A DNA stretch of 64,000 nt. Origin: Treponema rectale (GTDB lineage: Bacteria > Spirochaetota > Spirochaetia > Treponematales > Treponemataceae). The DNA lies in assembly GCF_014202035.1 (NCBI RefSeq), contig NZ_JACHFR010000001.1:987091-1051090 (forward strand). The letters are read 5' to 3'. This document shows, one piece after another, positions 17,204 to 26,814 of the stretch. The translations under genes and the position numbers were made by a program. Each line of letters starts with the position of its first letter. Within the stretch, counting starts at the first letter, position 1. Under the pieces are notes generated by a model, which saw only the letters and a list, made by a program, of their open reading frames with translations, did not search any database and was not told the origin of the DNA.

Positions 17204-17276
17204 GGTGCCTGTAGTTCAGCGGTGGAATCCCAGATTGTGGATCTGGTTGTCGTGGGTTCGAACCCCACCAGGCACC
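17204..17276 (+). tRNA. tRNA-His (anticodon GTG)
   Basis: Anticodon loop TTGTGGA in the stem CCAGA/TCTGG. An extra G at -1 faces C73, the histidine identity element, outside the 7-bp GTGCCTG/CAGGCAC acceptor stem. Confidence 0.95.
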
Positions 17277-17310
17277 CAGACTCTGTAAAGTATAGAATGG
17301 AGTAACCCAC

Positions 17311-17384
17311 GCGTCCGTAGCTCAATCGGATAGAGCAATGGACTTCGAATCCGGAGGTTGCACGTTCAAGTCGTGTCGGACGCA
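17311..17384 (+). tRNA. tRNA-Arg (anticodon TCG)
   Basis: Acceptor GCGTCCG/CGGACGC, anticodon loop CTTCGAA giving TCG, T-arm around TTCAAGT. Confidence 0.94.
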
Positions 17385-17413
17385 TACTTTAACAGGCCAA
17401 GTAATAAAAATAC

Positions 17414-17486
17414 GGGCGATTAGCTCAGCTGGTAGAGCAACAGACTCTTAATCTGTGGGTCGGGAGTTCGATCCTCCCATCGCTCA
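17414..17486 (+). tRNA. tRNA-Lys (anticodon CTT)
   Basis: Acceptor GGGCGAT/ATCGCTC with one G-U pair, anticodon loop CTCTTAA giving CTT, T-arm GGGAG/CTCCC. Confidence 0.94.
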
Positions 17487-17530
17487 TAAGGATTTTAACC
17501 CCGTTTAGGCTGATTCAGGCACTTTTTCTT

Positions 17531-17611
17531 GCGAGGGTGGTGAAATTGGCAGACACGCCAGACTTAGGATCTGGTGCCCTAGGCGTGAGGGTTCAAGTCC
17601 CTTCTCTCGCA
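17531..17611 (+). tRNA. tRNA-Leu (anticodon TAG)
   Basis: Acceptor GCGAGGG/CTCTCGC, anticodon loop CTTAGGA giving TAG, and the long class II variable arm (TGCCCTAGGCG) expected of leucine tRNAs. Confidence 0.95.
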
Positions 17612-17640
17612 CTAATTTTTGATTTTAGTGTTTTAAGTTT

Positions 17641-17712
17641 GCAGGAATGGCTCAGTGGTAGAGCGCGACCTTGCCAAGGTCGATGTCGCGGGTTCGATCC
17701 CCGTTTCCTGCT
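17641..17712 (+). tRNA. tRNA-Gly (anticodon GCC), copy 1
   Basis: Acceptor GCAGGAA/TTCCTGC, anticodon loop TTGCCAA giving GCC, discriminator T73. Confidence 0.95.
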
Positions 17713-17742
17713 CGAAACAAACAGCGGAAACGCAAATTATTT

Positions 17743-17814
17743 GCAGGAATGGCTCAGTGGTAGAGCGCGACCTTGCCAAGGTCGATGTCGCGGGTTCGAT
17801 CCCCGTTTCCTGCT
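17743..17814 (+). tRNA. tRNA-Gly (anticodon GCC), copy 2
   Basis: Base-for-base identical to copy 1 over the whole tRNA and the next five bases, separated by a 30-nt spacer; a tandem duplication. Confidence 0.95.
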
Positions 17815-17825
17815 CGAAAATATAG

Positions 17826-17859
17826 AGCGATTTGATTATTCTCAAATCGCTTTTTTTTT
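17826..17859 (+). terminator. Terminator of the tRNA cluster
   Basis: Perfect 10-bp stem AGCGATTTGA / TCAAATCGCT followed by nine T residues. Confidence 0.93.
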
Positions 17860-17888
17860 ACAATTTTTATAAAACAGAGGACACTCAA

Positions 17889-19259
17889 GTGAAAGTAACA
17901 AAAGAATTCACAAGAATCGAAAATTCAGCAGTAAAACTCACTGCAACTGTTTCAAAAGAAGATGTAGCTGAAGGCTACAAAAAGACACTTGCTAAGTATT
18001 CAAAAAACCTGCAGCTTCCAGGCTTCAGAAAAGGCCATGTTCCTGCAAGCGTCCTTGAGCAGAAATACGGCGACTCACTTAAAATTGAAAGCATCGGAGA
18101 CATAATCGACGAATCACTCAATGAAATCTTTAAGGAAGAAGATGCAAAAGACATCCGCCCTCTTCCTTACAGTCAGCCGCGTCTTGAGAACGACAAGATG
18201 CCAGAATTTGATTCATCAAAAGATCTTACATACACAGTAATTTACGATGTATTCCCAAAAGTAGAAGTTACTAACTTCAAAGGAATCACTGTAAAGGAAC
18301 CACAGGTTAAAGTTGGCGACGAAGAACTTAACAATGAACTCAAAGCCATTCAGGAACGCAATGCAATGGTTATCGACAAAAAAGACGGTGACCCTGTAGA
18401 AAAAGAAAATATTGTAACTGTAGATTACAAGGAACTCAACGAAGACGGTTCAACAGTTGAAGGCAGCGAAAGACAGGACTTCGTATTTACAGTTGGAAGC
18501 GGCGAGAATATCTACAAATTTGATGATGAAATCCTCGGCATGAAGAAGAATGATACAAAAGAATTCTCAAAAACCTTTGCAGCAGATGATGCAGATAAAG
18601 ACCTTGCCGGAAAAACTAAGAAAATCAGTGTAACAGTTAAAGCTGTAAAAGTACGCAACCTTCCAGAACTTGATGACGATCTTGCTCAGGATGTTAATGA
18701 AAAATTCAAGACTCTTGAGGATCTTAAAAAAGACATAATGCTGAATCTTGAAACTGCAAAGAACAGAAAAATTGCAGAAATCAAAAACCAGAGTCTTCTT
18801 GACCAGCTCGTAGAAAAGAATCCTATCGAACTTCCTGCTTCAATGGTTGCAGCAGAAAAAGAAAGCCGCTGGAACATGATGGCACAGCAGTTCAGGACAT
18901 CACCGGAACAGCTTGAAAAGATGGTTGTTGCAAGCGGCCAGTCAAAAGACGCAATGCTTGACCAGTGGACAGGCAACAGCGAAAAAATGCTTAAGAGCCG
19001 TCTTATCGTAGACACACTCCTTCGCGAAAAGAATATTTCCGTTACACCGGAAGAAATCGAGGCTCAGTACGAAAAAATTGCTTCTGAAAACGGAATGACT
19101 GTTGAAGAAGTAAAAGATCACTATAAGGATCCTAAAACTAAGGAATACCTTATCGATGATACGAAAGAAAACAAGCTTTTTGATGAACTTTACAAAGAAG
19201 TAAAGGTAGAAAAAGGCGACAAAATGACTTTTGCTGATCTTTTCAAGAACGAAAGATAA
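17889..19259 (+). CDS. tig: Trigger factor (ribosome-bound chaperone and prolyl isomerase)
   Basis: First chaperone to meet nascent chains at the ribosome exit. 456 aa. The N-terminal ribosome-binding domain contains the signature GFRKGHVP near residues 44-51. The FKBP-type isomerase domain (about 150-250) and the C-terminal substrate arms follow. I chose GTG at 17889, 7 nt after AGAGGA, giving MKVTKEFTRIENSAVKL as in other trigger factors; the longer frame from 17832 begins inside the preceding terminator. Followed by a terminator, then clpP and clpX, the common tig-clpP-clpX order. Confidence 0.95.
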   Translation: MKVTKEFTRIENSAVKLTATVSKEDVAEGYKKTLAKYSKNLQLPGFRKGHVPASVLEQKYGDSLKIESIGDIIDESLNEIFKEEDAKDIRPLPYSQPRLENDKMPEFDSSKDLTYTVIYDVFPKVEVTNFKGITVKEPQVKVGDEELNNELKAIQERNAMVIDKKDGDPVEKENIVTVDYKELNEDGSTVEGSERQDFVFTVGSGENIYKFDDEILGMKKNDTKEFSKTFAADDADKDLAGKTKKISVTVKAVKVRNLPELDDDLAQDVNEKFKTLEDLKKDIMLNLETAKNRKIAEIKNQSLLDQLVEKNPIELPASMVAAEKESRWNMMAQQFRTSPEQLEKMVVASGQSKDAMLDQWTGNSEKMLKSRLIVDTLLREKNISVTPEEIEAQYEKIASENGMTVEEVKDHYKDPKTKEYLIDDTKENKLFDELYKEVKVEKGDKMTFADLFKNER

Positions 19260-19278
19260 AGTAAAATATAATTTTGTG

Positions 19279-19310
19279 AAAACGGAGTGTTGTCGCATTC
19301 CGTTTTTTTT
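19279..19310 (+). terminator. Terminator after tig
   Basis: AACGGAGTG (19281-19289) pairs with CATTCCGTT (19296-19304, one G-U), followed by a T run. Confidence 0.88.
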
Positions 19311-19376
19311 GTTTATATTATTAAGTATAAAAACATTAAATCTAATAAAACAGGTTTAAAAATCACGGGAGTTTAC

Positions 19377-20000
19377 ATGAACGAATACATGAACACACTG
19401 GTTCCTACAGTTATGGAACGAAGCGGAAACAGCGAACGGGCTTATGACTTATACTCAAGACTCTTGAAAGACCGCATTATCTTCGTTGATGGAGAAATCA
19501 GGGATGAAACAGCCGACTTAATTGTTGCCCAGCTTCTTTATCTTGAAAGTGAAAATCCTGACAAAGATATAAACATGTACATTAACAGCCCCGGGGGCTC
19601 TGTAACAGCCGGGCTTGCAATTTATGACACTATGCAGTACGTAAAATGCGACATTCAGACTATCTGCATGGGTCAGGCAGCAAGCATGGGAGCAATCCTT
19701 CTTGCAGGAGGAACACCTGGAAAAAGACATGCACTTCCGTCCAGCCGCGTAATGATTCATCAGCCTAGAGGCGGAGCCGAAGGTCAGGAAAGTGATATTG
19801 CAATCCGTGCAAAAGAAATCATCAGATTAAAAAAACTCAGCATAAAATACCTTGCCCAGCAGACAGGAAAATCAGAAGAAGAACTTGCTCATGACATGGA
19901 AAGAGACTTTTTCATGAGTGCTGAAGAGGCAAAAGACTACGGCATTATCGATGACATTCTCATTTCTACAAAAGCTTCTAAAAAAGGAGAAAATAAATAA
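19377..20000 (+). CDS. clpP: ATP-dependent Clp protease proteolytic subunit
   Basis: Serine protease that forms tetradecameric chambers with ClpX or ClpA. 207 aa. Catalytic triad visible as Ser103 in MGQAASMGA, His128 in IHQPRGG and Asp177 in ERDFFM. Start chosen at ATG 19377, 5 nt after CGGGAG; the longer frame from 19287 begins inside the tig terminator. Its stop overlaps the clpX start (TAATG), so ClpP and ClpX are translationally coupled. Confidence 0.97.
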   Translation: MNEYMNTLVPTVMERSGNSERAYDLYSRLLKDRIIFVDGEIRDETADLIVAQLLYLESENPDKDINMYINSPGGSVTAGLAIYDTMQYVKCDIQTICMGQAASMGAILLAGGTPGKRHALPSSRVMIHQPRGGAEGQESDIAIRAKEIIRLKKLSIKYLAQQTGKSEEELAHDMERDFFMSAEEAKDYGIIDDILISTKASKKGENK

Positions 20001-21265
20001 TGGCACGTTTTGGTAAAGGAGACGCAAAGATCTGCGCATACTGCGGAAAACCTGCGGACAGTTCAAGAAGAGTCGTTCAATCACCGGCAATTCCTGACGT
20101 ATACATCTGTGAATTCTGTGTAGATGCGTGTCGTGACGTTCTTGATGATCAGGAACATTCCATTGCTCCTATCAATATGGAGGACATCCCTACTCCAAAA
20201 GAATTCAAGGAATATCTTGATCAATATGTAATCGGACAGGACTATGCAAAAAAAGTTCTTTCTGTAGCCGTATACAATCACTATAAACAGCTTTCAGGAG
20301 ACAGGCTCTCAAAAACAGGAGAAAACATTAAGATTGAAAAATCAAATGTCCTTCTTCTCGGACCTACAGGCTCAGGAAAAACCCTTCTTGCAAAAACGCT
20401 TGCCCAGAAACTTAATGTTCCCTTTGCAATAGCTGATGCAACCACGCTTACAGAAGCCGGTTACGTAGGCGAAGACGTAGAAAACGTCCTTTTAAAGCTT
20501 TATAACGCAGCCGGACAGGATGAAAAGGCAGCAGAAAGAGGCATAATTTTTATCGATGAAATAGATAAAATTGCAAGAAAAAGCGAAAATACTTCAATAA
20601 CACGGGATGTTTCCGGAGAAGGCGTACAGCAGGCACTCCTGAAAATTCTTGAAGGTACAGTAGCTTCCGTTCCTCCTCAGGGTGGAAGAAAACATCCTAA
20701 TCAGGACATGATCCATATTGATACAACAAATATTCTCTTCATCTGTGGTGGAGCTTTTGTTGATCTGGATAAAATAATTGAAAAACGCCTCTCTACCAGT
20801 TCAATCGGATTCGGTGCAGAAGGAACAAGAAGAACTGAAGCAGAAAGAATGGAACTTCTTAATCAGGTTACATCTGACGATCTCGTAAAATTCGGAATCA
20901 TTCCTGAACTTATCGGTCGTCTTCCTATTACCTGTGCACTTAAGGAACTTGACAAGGCTGATCTCAAGAGGATTCTTACAGAACCTAAAAATGCAATCAC
21001 GAAACAGTTCCAGGCCAGCCTTGCAATAGATGACGTTGATCTCAGTTTCAACGACGAGTCAATAGAAGAACTTGCAGAAATTGCAATAAAGAATAAAACA
21101 GGAGCCAGAGGACTGAGGGCTATTGTTGAAAAAATACTTCTTGACATAATGTTCGAAGTACCGAGCGTCAAGGGAAAAAAGAAACTTGTAATAACCAGAG
21201 ACATCGTAAATCAGAAATGTATCCCTGACCCGAAAACTCTCCTGATCGAAGAAAAGACAGCCTGA
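20000..21265 (+). CDS. clpX: Clp protease ATPase subunit ClpX
   Basis: AAA+ unfoldase that feeds substrates to ClpP. 421 aa. The N-terminal zinc-binding domain has Cys12, Cys15, Cys37 and Cys40. Walker A GPTGSGKT is at 121-128, the pore motif GYVGED near 154, Walker [10 protein letters not shown] near 183, and the sensor-2 GARGLR near 370. One-nucleotide overlap with clpP. A bidirectional terminator follows. Confidence 0.97.
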   Translation: MARFGKGDAKICAYCGKPADSSRRVVQSPAIPDVYICEFCVDACRDVLDDQEHSIAPINMEDIPTPKEFKEYLDQYVIGQDYAKKVLSVAVYNHYKQLSGDRLSKTGENIKIEKSNVLLLGPTGSGKTLLAKTLAQKLNVPFAIADATTLTEAGYVGEDVENVLLKLYNAAGQDEKAAERGIIFIDEIDKIARKSENTSITRDVSGEGVQQALLKILEGTVASVPPQGGRKHPNQDMIHIDTTNILFICGGAFVDLDKIIEKRLSTSSIGFGAEGTRRTEAERMELLNQVTSDDLVKFGIIPELIGRLPITCALKELDKADLKRILTEPKNAITKQFQASLAIDDVDLSFNDESIEELAEIAIKNKTGARGLRAIVEKILLDIMFEVPSVKGKKKLVITRDIVNQKCIPDPKTLLIEEKTA

Positions 21266-21272
21266 GTTCAAA

Positions 21273-21323
21273 AATAAAAAAACTGCATTATTGCCAGACT
21301 ATAGGCATAATGCAGTTTTTTTT
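21273..21323. terminator. Bidirectional terminator between clpX and a glycosyltransferase
   Basis: AACTGCATTAT (21281-21291) pairs with ATAATGCAGTT (21307-21317), extended by GCC/GGC past a bulged T. A-rich on the left and T-rich on the right, so it can stop both convergent genes. Confidence 0.88.
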
Positions 21324-21328
21324 ATCGC

Positions 21329-22474
21329 TTACTGTCTTTTTATTACAGACAGAACCACTTCCATGGTTTTTGCAGCGGTTTTTTCCCATTTAAAATTTTT
21401 AGTCCATTCAAGCCCACTGGCAACAAGTTTAGCCCTGAGTTCCGAATCAACTGCAAGACGCTCAAGACAATAAGAAATTTCCTCAACATTGTTACTGTCA
21501 AAAAACAGTGCATTATTTCCGGCAATTTCCTTCAGGGCTCCAGATGAAGAACAGGTTACCGGAATTCCCGTAGCCATCGCTTCAAGAACAGGAAGCCCTA
21601 CTCCTTCATTCATTGAAGGAAAAGCACATATTTCTGCACCCCGGTAAAGTTCAGGAAATCCTTCATGAGGAAAATATCCGGTTATAAAAATATCACTTGC
21701 TGCTGACGAAGTAAAAGCTGCCCTGTGAACAAAATCACTGTACGGACCTTCACTTCCAGAAATAACAAGTCTGTGAGGAAGTCCTGTTCTTTCCTTAAAG
21801 AGCGTAAAAGCCTTAATCAGTTCCACATGCTTTTTTTCTTCGCGCTGCATGCGGCTGGCATAAATTATATACGGTTTTTTTATTGCAAATGGCTTTATAT
21901 CAACTACATCATTTTCAATTCCAAGATTTTCCTGCGGATAAAAAATACTGTGATCAATGCCATTATGAACAACCTCAACACGATTCGGTGTTATTCCTGA
22001 AGAAAGCAGGTCATTCCTTATAAAATCACTGGCTGCAATAACGCAGTCTGCCCGGGAAAGCCCCTTTACAATCTGACGCCGGAGAAATGCATTTTTTGTC
22101 TTATCAAAAACACTGCTGACCATGTCACTGATTATGGCAATGGAAGGAACGGAAAAATTAGACGGTATGATTCTTGCGCCTGCCGGAAAAATAACGGCAT
22201 CATACTTCTGTTTTTTTGCAAAGGAATTAAACTGAAACTTATGCCATAAAAGTTCAGGCGTTACCCCTTCCAGTATATTGACACTTTTAAAAGTAAGGTT
22301 TGGATTTTTCTCGGTTTCAGGAGAAACATATGTATATCTGTCTATTTCAGAACCAAAAAGTTCAAACTGAATATCCTGATAATCAATGCTCAGCTGCCTG
22401 CACATAGAAATAAGATAAGAGCCTAAGCCCGAGCGTCCGTGATCGCAGCCAAAAGTATCAATTCCAATCTTCAT
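21329..22474 (-). CDS. Glycosyltransferase family 4
   Basis: GT-B enzyme predicted to transfer a sugar from a nucleotide donor to a lipid or polysaccharide acceptor at the inner membrane. 381 aa. The N-terminal acceptor domain begins MKIGIDTFGCDHGRSGLGSY, and the C-terminal Rossmann domain begins around 195 (YIIYASRMQREEKK). The GT4 EX7E motif is seen as EGVGLPVLE near residues 307-315. Acceptor and donor are unknown. The start codon has no ribosome site, and a perfect TATAAT sits 10 nt upstream on the minus strand. Divergent from the helicase gene. Confidence 0.88.
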   Translation of the reverse strand: MKIGIDTFGCDHGRSGLGSYLISMCRQLSIDYQDIQFELFGSEIDRYTYVSPETEKNPNLTFKSVNILEGVTPELLWHKFQFNSFAKKQKYDAVIFPAGARIIPSNFSVPSIAIISDMVSSVFDKTKNAFLRRQIVKGLSRADCVIAASDFIRNDLLSSGITPNRVEVVHNGIDHSIFYPQENLGIENDVVDIKPFAIKKPYIIYASRMQREEKKHVELIKAFTLFKERTGLPHRLVISGSEGPYSDFVHRAAFTSSAASDIFITGYFPHEGFPELYRGAEICAFPSMNEGVGLPVLEAMATGIPVTCSSSGALKEIAGNNALFFDSNNVEEISYCLERLAVDSELRAKLVASGLEWTKNFKWEKTAAKTMEVVLSVIKRQ

Positions 22475-22484
22475 AATGGCGCAA

Positions 22485-22518
22485 ATTATACCACAAAGAG
22501 CTGAAAATATGCTATAGT
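22485..22518. promoter_or_regulatory. Divergent promoter region with -10 boxes close to both start codons
   Basis: Minus strand: TATAAT (22485-22490), 10 nt before the glycosyltransferase ATG. Plus strand: extended -10 TGCTATAGT (TATAGT at 22513-22518), 7 nt before the helicase ATG. Neither gene has a ribosome site, so short or absent leaders are implied. Confidence 0.55.
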
Positions 22519-22525
22519 TTGAAAC

Positions 22526-23686
22526 ATGAACAGTGTATTTGAAGATTTATCAAAAGAAACAGTAGAAAACCTTAATAAAAACGGCATAACTTCACCGACT
22601 CCCGTACAGCAGAAAGTAATTCCCCTTATTTCTCAAAGAGAAAACATTCTGTTCCAGAGTGAAACAGGAACAGGCAAAACTTTTGCATATCTTATTCCGC
22701 TTGTTGAAAGGCTCTTAAAACTGGATAATCCTAAAAAAGAAGTCAAACTGCTGATTGCTTCTCCTACATATGAACTCGCCAGCCAGATAAAAATTCAATT
22801 TCAGAAACTTTCTTCCCTTAAATGCATTCTGTGCATAGGCGGAGCCCCTGTATCCAGACAGATAGAAATGCTTAAAGAAAAACCTGTTGCCGTTATAGGC
22901 GGAAGTGCAAGGCTTCTGGAACTGATTCACTTAAAAAAACTGAAAGCTGATGCCGTTGACGTCCTCGTACTCGATGAAGCAGACCGGCTTTTAAGCCCGG
23001 AACTCAGAGATGAAACCATTGCACTTATGGAGAGACTTCCAAAATCAGTCCAGCTCATTGGAAATTCTGCTACGGTAAGTGAATTTACAAGAAAAACCCT
23101 GGAAAAAATGAGAACGGAAGCAGGCATTGAAGGTTCATCAATGATACTTGTAGAACTTCCAAAAGAAGATGTTTTACAGAAACGCATTGAACACCAGGCC
23201 TTATTTTCAGAACGCAGGGACAAAATAGACACCCTGAGAAGTTATATAAACGCAGTAAAACCTGAAAAACTAATCGTATTTACTTCGAAGACAGACCAGG
23301 TAGAAAACATCGCTTCAAAGTTGAAATTCAGAAAAATTGAATGTGAGGGACTATGCCGTCACAGCGACAAAAAAGAAAGAAAAACGGTAATAGACAGATT
23401 CAAAAGCGGAAAACTCAAGATTCTCATAACAACGGATCTTGCTTCAAGAGGACTGGACATTCCCGATATAACGCATGTAATACAGATGGATCTTCCTGAA
23501 AATGACGACTTTTTTATCCATCGGGCAGGACGTACGGCCCGTGCAGGAAAAACAGGAATAAACTGTGTAATTGGAGATGAGGTTGAAATGCACCGTTATG
23601 CGGCACTGGAAAAAAAGCTTCATCTAAAAGTCTATCCTAAAATCCTTTACGGCGGAAAACTTCTGAAGCCGGAAGATGCAGAATAA
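22526..23686 (+). CDS. DEAD-box ATP-dependent RNA helicase
   Basis: 386 aa, close to the minimal DEAD-box core with no C-terminal extension. Q-motif with PTPVQQKVIP near residue 22, motif I SETGTGKT near 51, motif II LDEAD near 151, motif III NSATVSE near 181, motif V TTDLASRGLDIPD near 304 and motif VI HRAGRTARAG near 336. Likely acts on rRNA or mRNA; the lack of a specificity domain prevents closer assignment. ATG at 22526 has no ribosome site and lies 7 nt after a -10 box, suggesting a leaderless mRNA. Confidence 0.92.
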   Translation: MNSVFEDLSKETVENLNKNGITSPTPVQQKVIPLISQRENILFQSETGTGKTFAYLIPLVERLLKLDNPKKEVKLLIASPTYELASQIKIQFQKLSSLKCILCIGGAPVSRQIEMLKEKPVAVIGGSARLLELIHLKKLKADAVDVLVLDEADRLLSPELRDETIALMERLPKSVQLIGNSATVSEFTRKTLEKMRTEAGIEGSSMILVELPKEDVLQKRIEHQALFSERRDKIDTLRSYINAVKPEKLIVFTSKTDQVENIASKLKFRKIECEGLCRHSDKKERKTVIDRFKSGKLKILITTDLASRGLDIPDITHVIQMDLPENDDFFIHRAGRTARAGKTGINCVIGDEVEMHRYAALEKKLHLKVYPKILYGGKLLKPEDAE

Positions 23687-23701
23687 AAATAGCTGATTTT
23701 G

Positions 23702-23730
23702 CTGACATTAAAGGCAAAAATCATTATAAT
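23702..23730 (+). promoter_or_regulatory. Sigma-70 promoter of smc
   Basis: CTGACA (5 of 6 to TTGACA), 17-nt spacer, perfect TATAAT. It lies about 50 nt before the smc start and just after the helicase gene. Confidence 0.8.
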
Positions 23731-23781
23731 TCTAAAACTTTTACGGAATTTAAGAAAAACTATAATTTTAAGAGGACAACC

Positions 23782-26700
23782 GTGTTTTTAAAAAGTCTGG
23801 AAATATTCGGGTTCAAGTCTTTTGCAGACAGGACAAAAATCAACTTCCCTGACGGTATTACTGCGTTACTGGGACCGAATGGATGTGGAAAAAGTAATGT
23901 AGTTGACGCAATTAAATGGGTTCTTGCAGAAAATAAATCAAAAAATCTCCGTGCCGACTCAATGAACAGCGTAATATTCAACGGAACAGAAACAAGGCCG
24001 GCTCTTAACATGGCAGAAGTTACTCTTACAATTGCAAATGAAAACGGACTTCTGCCCCTTGCTGATGAAGAAATTGCAATAAAAAGACGAATTTACAGAA
24101 CAAAAAAAGATGATTCAGTAGAAAATCACTATTTCATAAACGGAAACGAAGTAAGTGCAACTGCAATCAGAAAACTTTTTCTTGATACAGGCGTCGGAAA
24201 AGCTGCTTACTCAGTAATGGAACAGGGAAAAATCGACCAGATTCTTTCAAGCAAACCGGAAGACAGGCGTTACCTTTTTGAGGAAGCTGCGGGAATCTCC
24301 AGAAGCAAGGCCCAGATTCAGGAAGCAGAGAGGGATCTGGAAAAAACAAGAGCAAACCTTGCACAGATTGACCATGCACTGGCAGAAACAAAAAGAAGTT
24401 ATGAAACTCTTAAAGTTCAGTCGGAAAAAACTTCCAGATACAGGAAACTTCAGGACGAAAAATTCAACTATGAACTTGATATACAGCTCCTTAAACTCAA
24501 AGACTTTACGGTAAATAAATCCCGTCACGAAGAAGAAAGAAAGGAAGCAGAAAAAAAACGCAATGAAGCAGCAAAAGAAATAGAAGAAATTTTCCGTTCC
24601 ATCAATGAAAATAATGATAAGCTTGAACAGCTTCAGGACATTCAGAACAAAAAACAGATGGAGCAGATAAAAATTGCCAGAGATCAGAGCGGCCTCAATA
24701 CACTTGTTTCAAAGTATAGAAATGACGAGCGAGATATAGGCATTACAATTTCTCAGATTGAAAGCAAAATTAAAAACAATCAGATGAGGATTGACGATTT
24801 CAATGATGAAATTGATTATCATAATTCTGATCTTCACGCAAAAGACAAGCAGCTTGCAGATATAAGCAAGAATATCGATAGTTTTGTTTCCAACATAAAT
24901 CTTTCATCAAGCCAGATTGATGAGAACACAAAAATAATAGGAACAAATTCTGGAAAAATTCATAATCTCGACAACGAACGTGCCCTGCTTCAGAAAGATC
25001 TTGAAGCCATCACCGAAGATATCGTTACAAAACTTGATGCAAAACTCAGGGACGCAGGCTACTCTTCCGCATCAAATAAAAAAGCAAAGGAAGAACTTAC
25101 GATTCTTCTTGAAAAAATTAAGATTTTTGCAACAGGACGTTCAAACATTTTCAATGATTTTGCTTCCCTGCCCCATCATACAGAAAAAGACTCTCTTAAG
25201 ATTGTCACAGATGCCGTAGCAGCATTCAAAGACCTGCTTACAATGTTTGATGAACTTTCTGCATCCATTGAAAACTACACAAAGACTACACCTCAGTTTA
25301 TCGATGAATTCTTAAGTCCGGAAGGTATAATCACAAAGAAAAGAAGCATCGACCAGCTTATTCAGGAAAACCTTGCAAAAATAGATTCCATAAAGAAGGA
25401 AAGCGAGGAACTTACTAAAGTTAATGCTGAGCTTAATAAAAAAATCTCGGAATATAGGGAAACCCTTAGCGACCTGCGTACGAATCAGGCAACCATCAAT
25501 CAGCTTGTAGTATCAATAAAACAGCAGATCAGCCAGACAAACCGCTACCTTGTTCAGGAAAAAGCAACCATGCAGGAAAATGAAACTTCCCTTATGCATG
25601 AACAGAAAAAGAAGGAAGAACTTTCGGAACAGATAGAAGATCTTGAAAGCCAGATTGCCGAACTTCAGTACAAGGGTGAGCAGCTCACAAAGGAACTTTC
25701 TGACCTTGATAAGCAGATTGCTGAATGCAATTCAAAGGTAAACGGAAAGGACGACATAATCCGCAAAAAGCAGGAAGAGCAGAAAAAATACCAGGCCCGT
25801 CTTGAGGAACTTACTGTAAGATTAGCTCAAAGTGATACGGAAATCCGTAATGTAAAGCAGAACTTTCAGGACGTACATTCCAGAAACCTCATGGAATTTG
25901 AAGAAAGAATGTATACGATTACAGCTTCTTCAGTTCAGCTAAAGGAAAAACTTGCCCAGACAAAACAGAAAATTCAGGATCTCGGACAGGTAAACCTCAT
26001 GGCTGTAGAACAGTTTGCGGAAGAAAAAGAGCGTTATGAAAGGCAGCAGGCAAACTATGATGATACACAGAAAACACTGGAAGACCTTATTCGCGTAAGT
26101 GAAGAAATCTGTACTAAATCCAGTGAAATGTTTCTGGATACTTACAACAAAATCCGCAGAAACTTTCATAATATGTTCAGACGGCTTTTTAACGGAGGAA
26201 GAGCAGAACTCAGGCTCAGTGATCCGACGAACGTTCTTACATCCGGAATCGATATATATGCACAGCCGCCTGGAAAAAAACTTGAAAACATCAGTCTTCT
26301 TTCCGGAGGTGAAAAGACAATGACCGCAGTTGCACTTCTGTTTGCAACCTATCAGGTCAGACCAAGTCCATTCTGTCTTCTGGACGAAATTGATGCGGCC
26401 CTCGATGACAGAAACGTTTCCAGTTTCGTAAATACATTGAGGACCTTTGCAAACGTAAGCCAGTATATTGTCATTACTCATAACAGAAAAACTGTAGTTG
26501 CAGCTTCAAGCATGATCGGTGTAAGCATGGCAGAAAGCGGCATTACAAAGGTTGTTCAGATTCCTCTTGATGAAGACATGATTAACGGAAGGGCTAAATT
26601 TGATGAGGCGGACAACTTCGTAGAAGAAGATGTTGAGCCGGAACAGGGAATCGTCATTCCGCCAAGACCACCAAGACGTGAACATAATCCGGACGGAACA

Positions 26701-26802
26701 CTCAAAATAAAGAAAGAAGAAAAAGAGCCGGAACATTCTGACTGCAGCACAGATACAGAAGAAGAAGGTTCAGTTTCTGAAAAGGAGAACGACAAGTCCT
26801 AA
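23782..26802 (+). CDS. smc: Chromosome segregation SMC protein, short form without a canonical hinge
   Basis: ATP-driven chromosome-condensing protein. The N-terminal head is intact: FGFKSFADRT at about 10-19, Walker A GPNGCGKSN at about 32-40, EEAAGIS near 172. The C-terminal head has LSGGEKT near 838 and Walker B FCLLDEIDAALDD near 870. At 1006 aa it is about 170-180 residues shorter than usual bacterial SMC. Two coiled-coil arms (about 170-415 and 525-790) flank a short non-coiled segment (about 416-525) that lacks the glycine-rich SMC hinge pattern. The last 55 residues are a Pro-, then acid-rich tail. GTG start after AGAGGA. Followed at 12 nt by a membrane protein gene. Confidence 0.9.
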   Translation: MFLKSLEIFGFKSFADRTKINFPDGITALLGPNGCGKSNVVDAIKWVLAENKSKNLRADSMNSVIFNGTETRPALNMAEVTLTIANENGLLPLADEEIAIKRRIYRTKKDDSVENHYFINGNEVSATAIRKLFLDTGVGKAAYSVMEQGKIDQILSSKPEDRRYLFEEAAGISRSKAQIQEAERDLEKTRANLAQIDHALAETKRSYETLKVQSEKTSRYRKLQDEKFNYELDIQLLKLKDFTVNKSRHEEERKEAEKKRNEAAKEIEEIFRSINENNDKLEQLQDIQNKKQMEQIKIARDQSGLNTLVSKYRNDERDIGITISQIESKIKNNQMRIDDFNDEIDYHNSDLHAKDKQLADISKNIDSFVSNINLSSSQIDENTKIIGTNSGKIHNLDNERALLQKDLEAITEDIVTKLDAKLRDAGYSSASNKKAKEELTILLEKIKIFATGRSNIFNDFASLPHHTEKDSLKIVTDAVAAFKDLLTMFDELSASIENYTKTTPQFIDEFLSPEGIITKKRSIDQLIQENLAKIDSIKKESEELTKVNAELNKKISEYRETLSDLRTNQATINQLVVSIKQQISQTNRYLVQEKATMQENETSLMHEQKKKEELSEQIEDLESQIAELQYKGEQLTKELSDLDKQIAECNSKVNGKDDIIRKKQEEQKKYQARLEELTVRLAQSDTEIRNVKQNFQDVHSRNLMEFEERMYTITASSVQLKEKLAQTKQKIQDLGQVNLMAVEQFAEEKERYERQQANYDDTQKTLEDLIRVSEEICTKSSEMFLDTYNKIRRNFHNMFRRLFNGGRAELRLSDPTNVLTSGIDIYAQPPGKKLENISLLSGGEKTMTAVALLFATYQVRPSPFCLLDEIDAALDDRNVSSFVNTLRTFANVSQYIVITHNRKTVVAASSMIGVSMAESGITKVVQIPLDEDMINGRAKFDEADNFVEEDVEPEQGIVIPPRPPRREHNPDGTLKIKKEEKEPEHSDCSTDTEEEGSVSEKENDKS

Positions 26803-26814
26803 AAAGACTGCACT

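Noticed and set aside
17537..17872. Open frames on both strands across the tRNA cluster
   Set aside because: They translate tRNA-Leu and the two tRNA-Gly genes; the repeated peptide reflects the duplicated tRNA.
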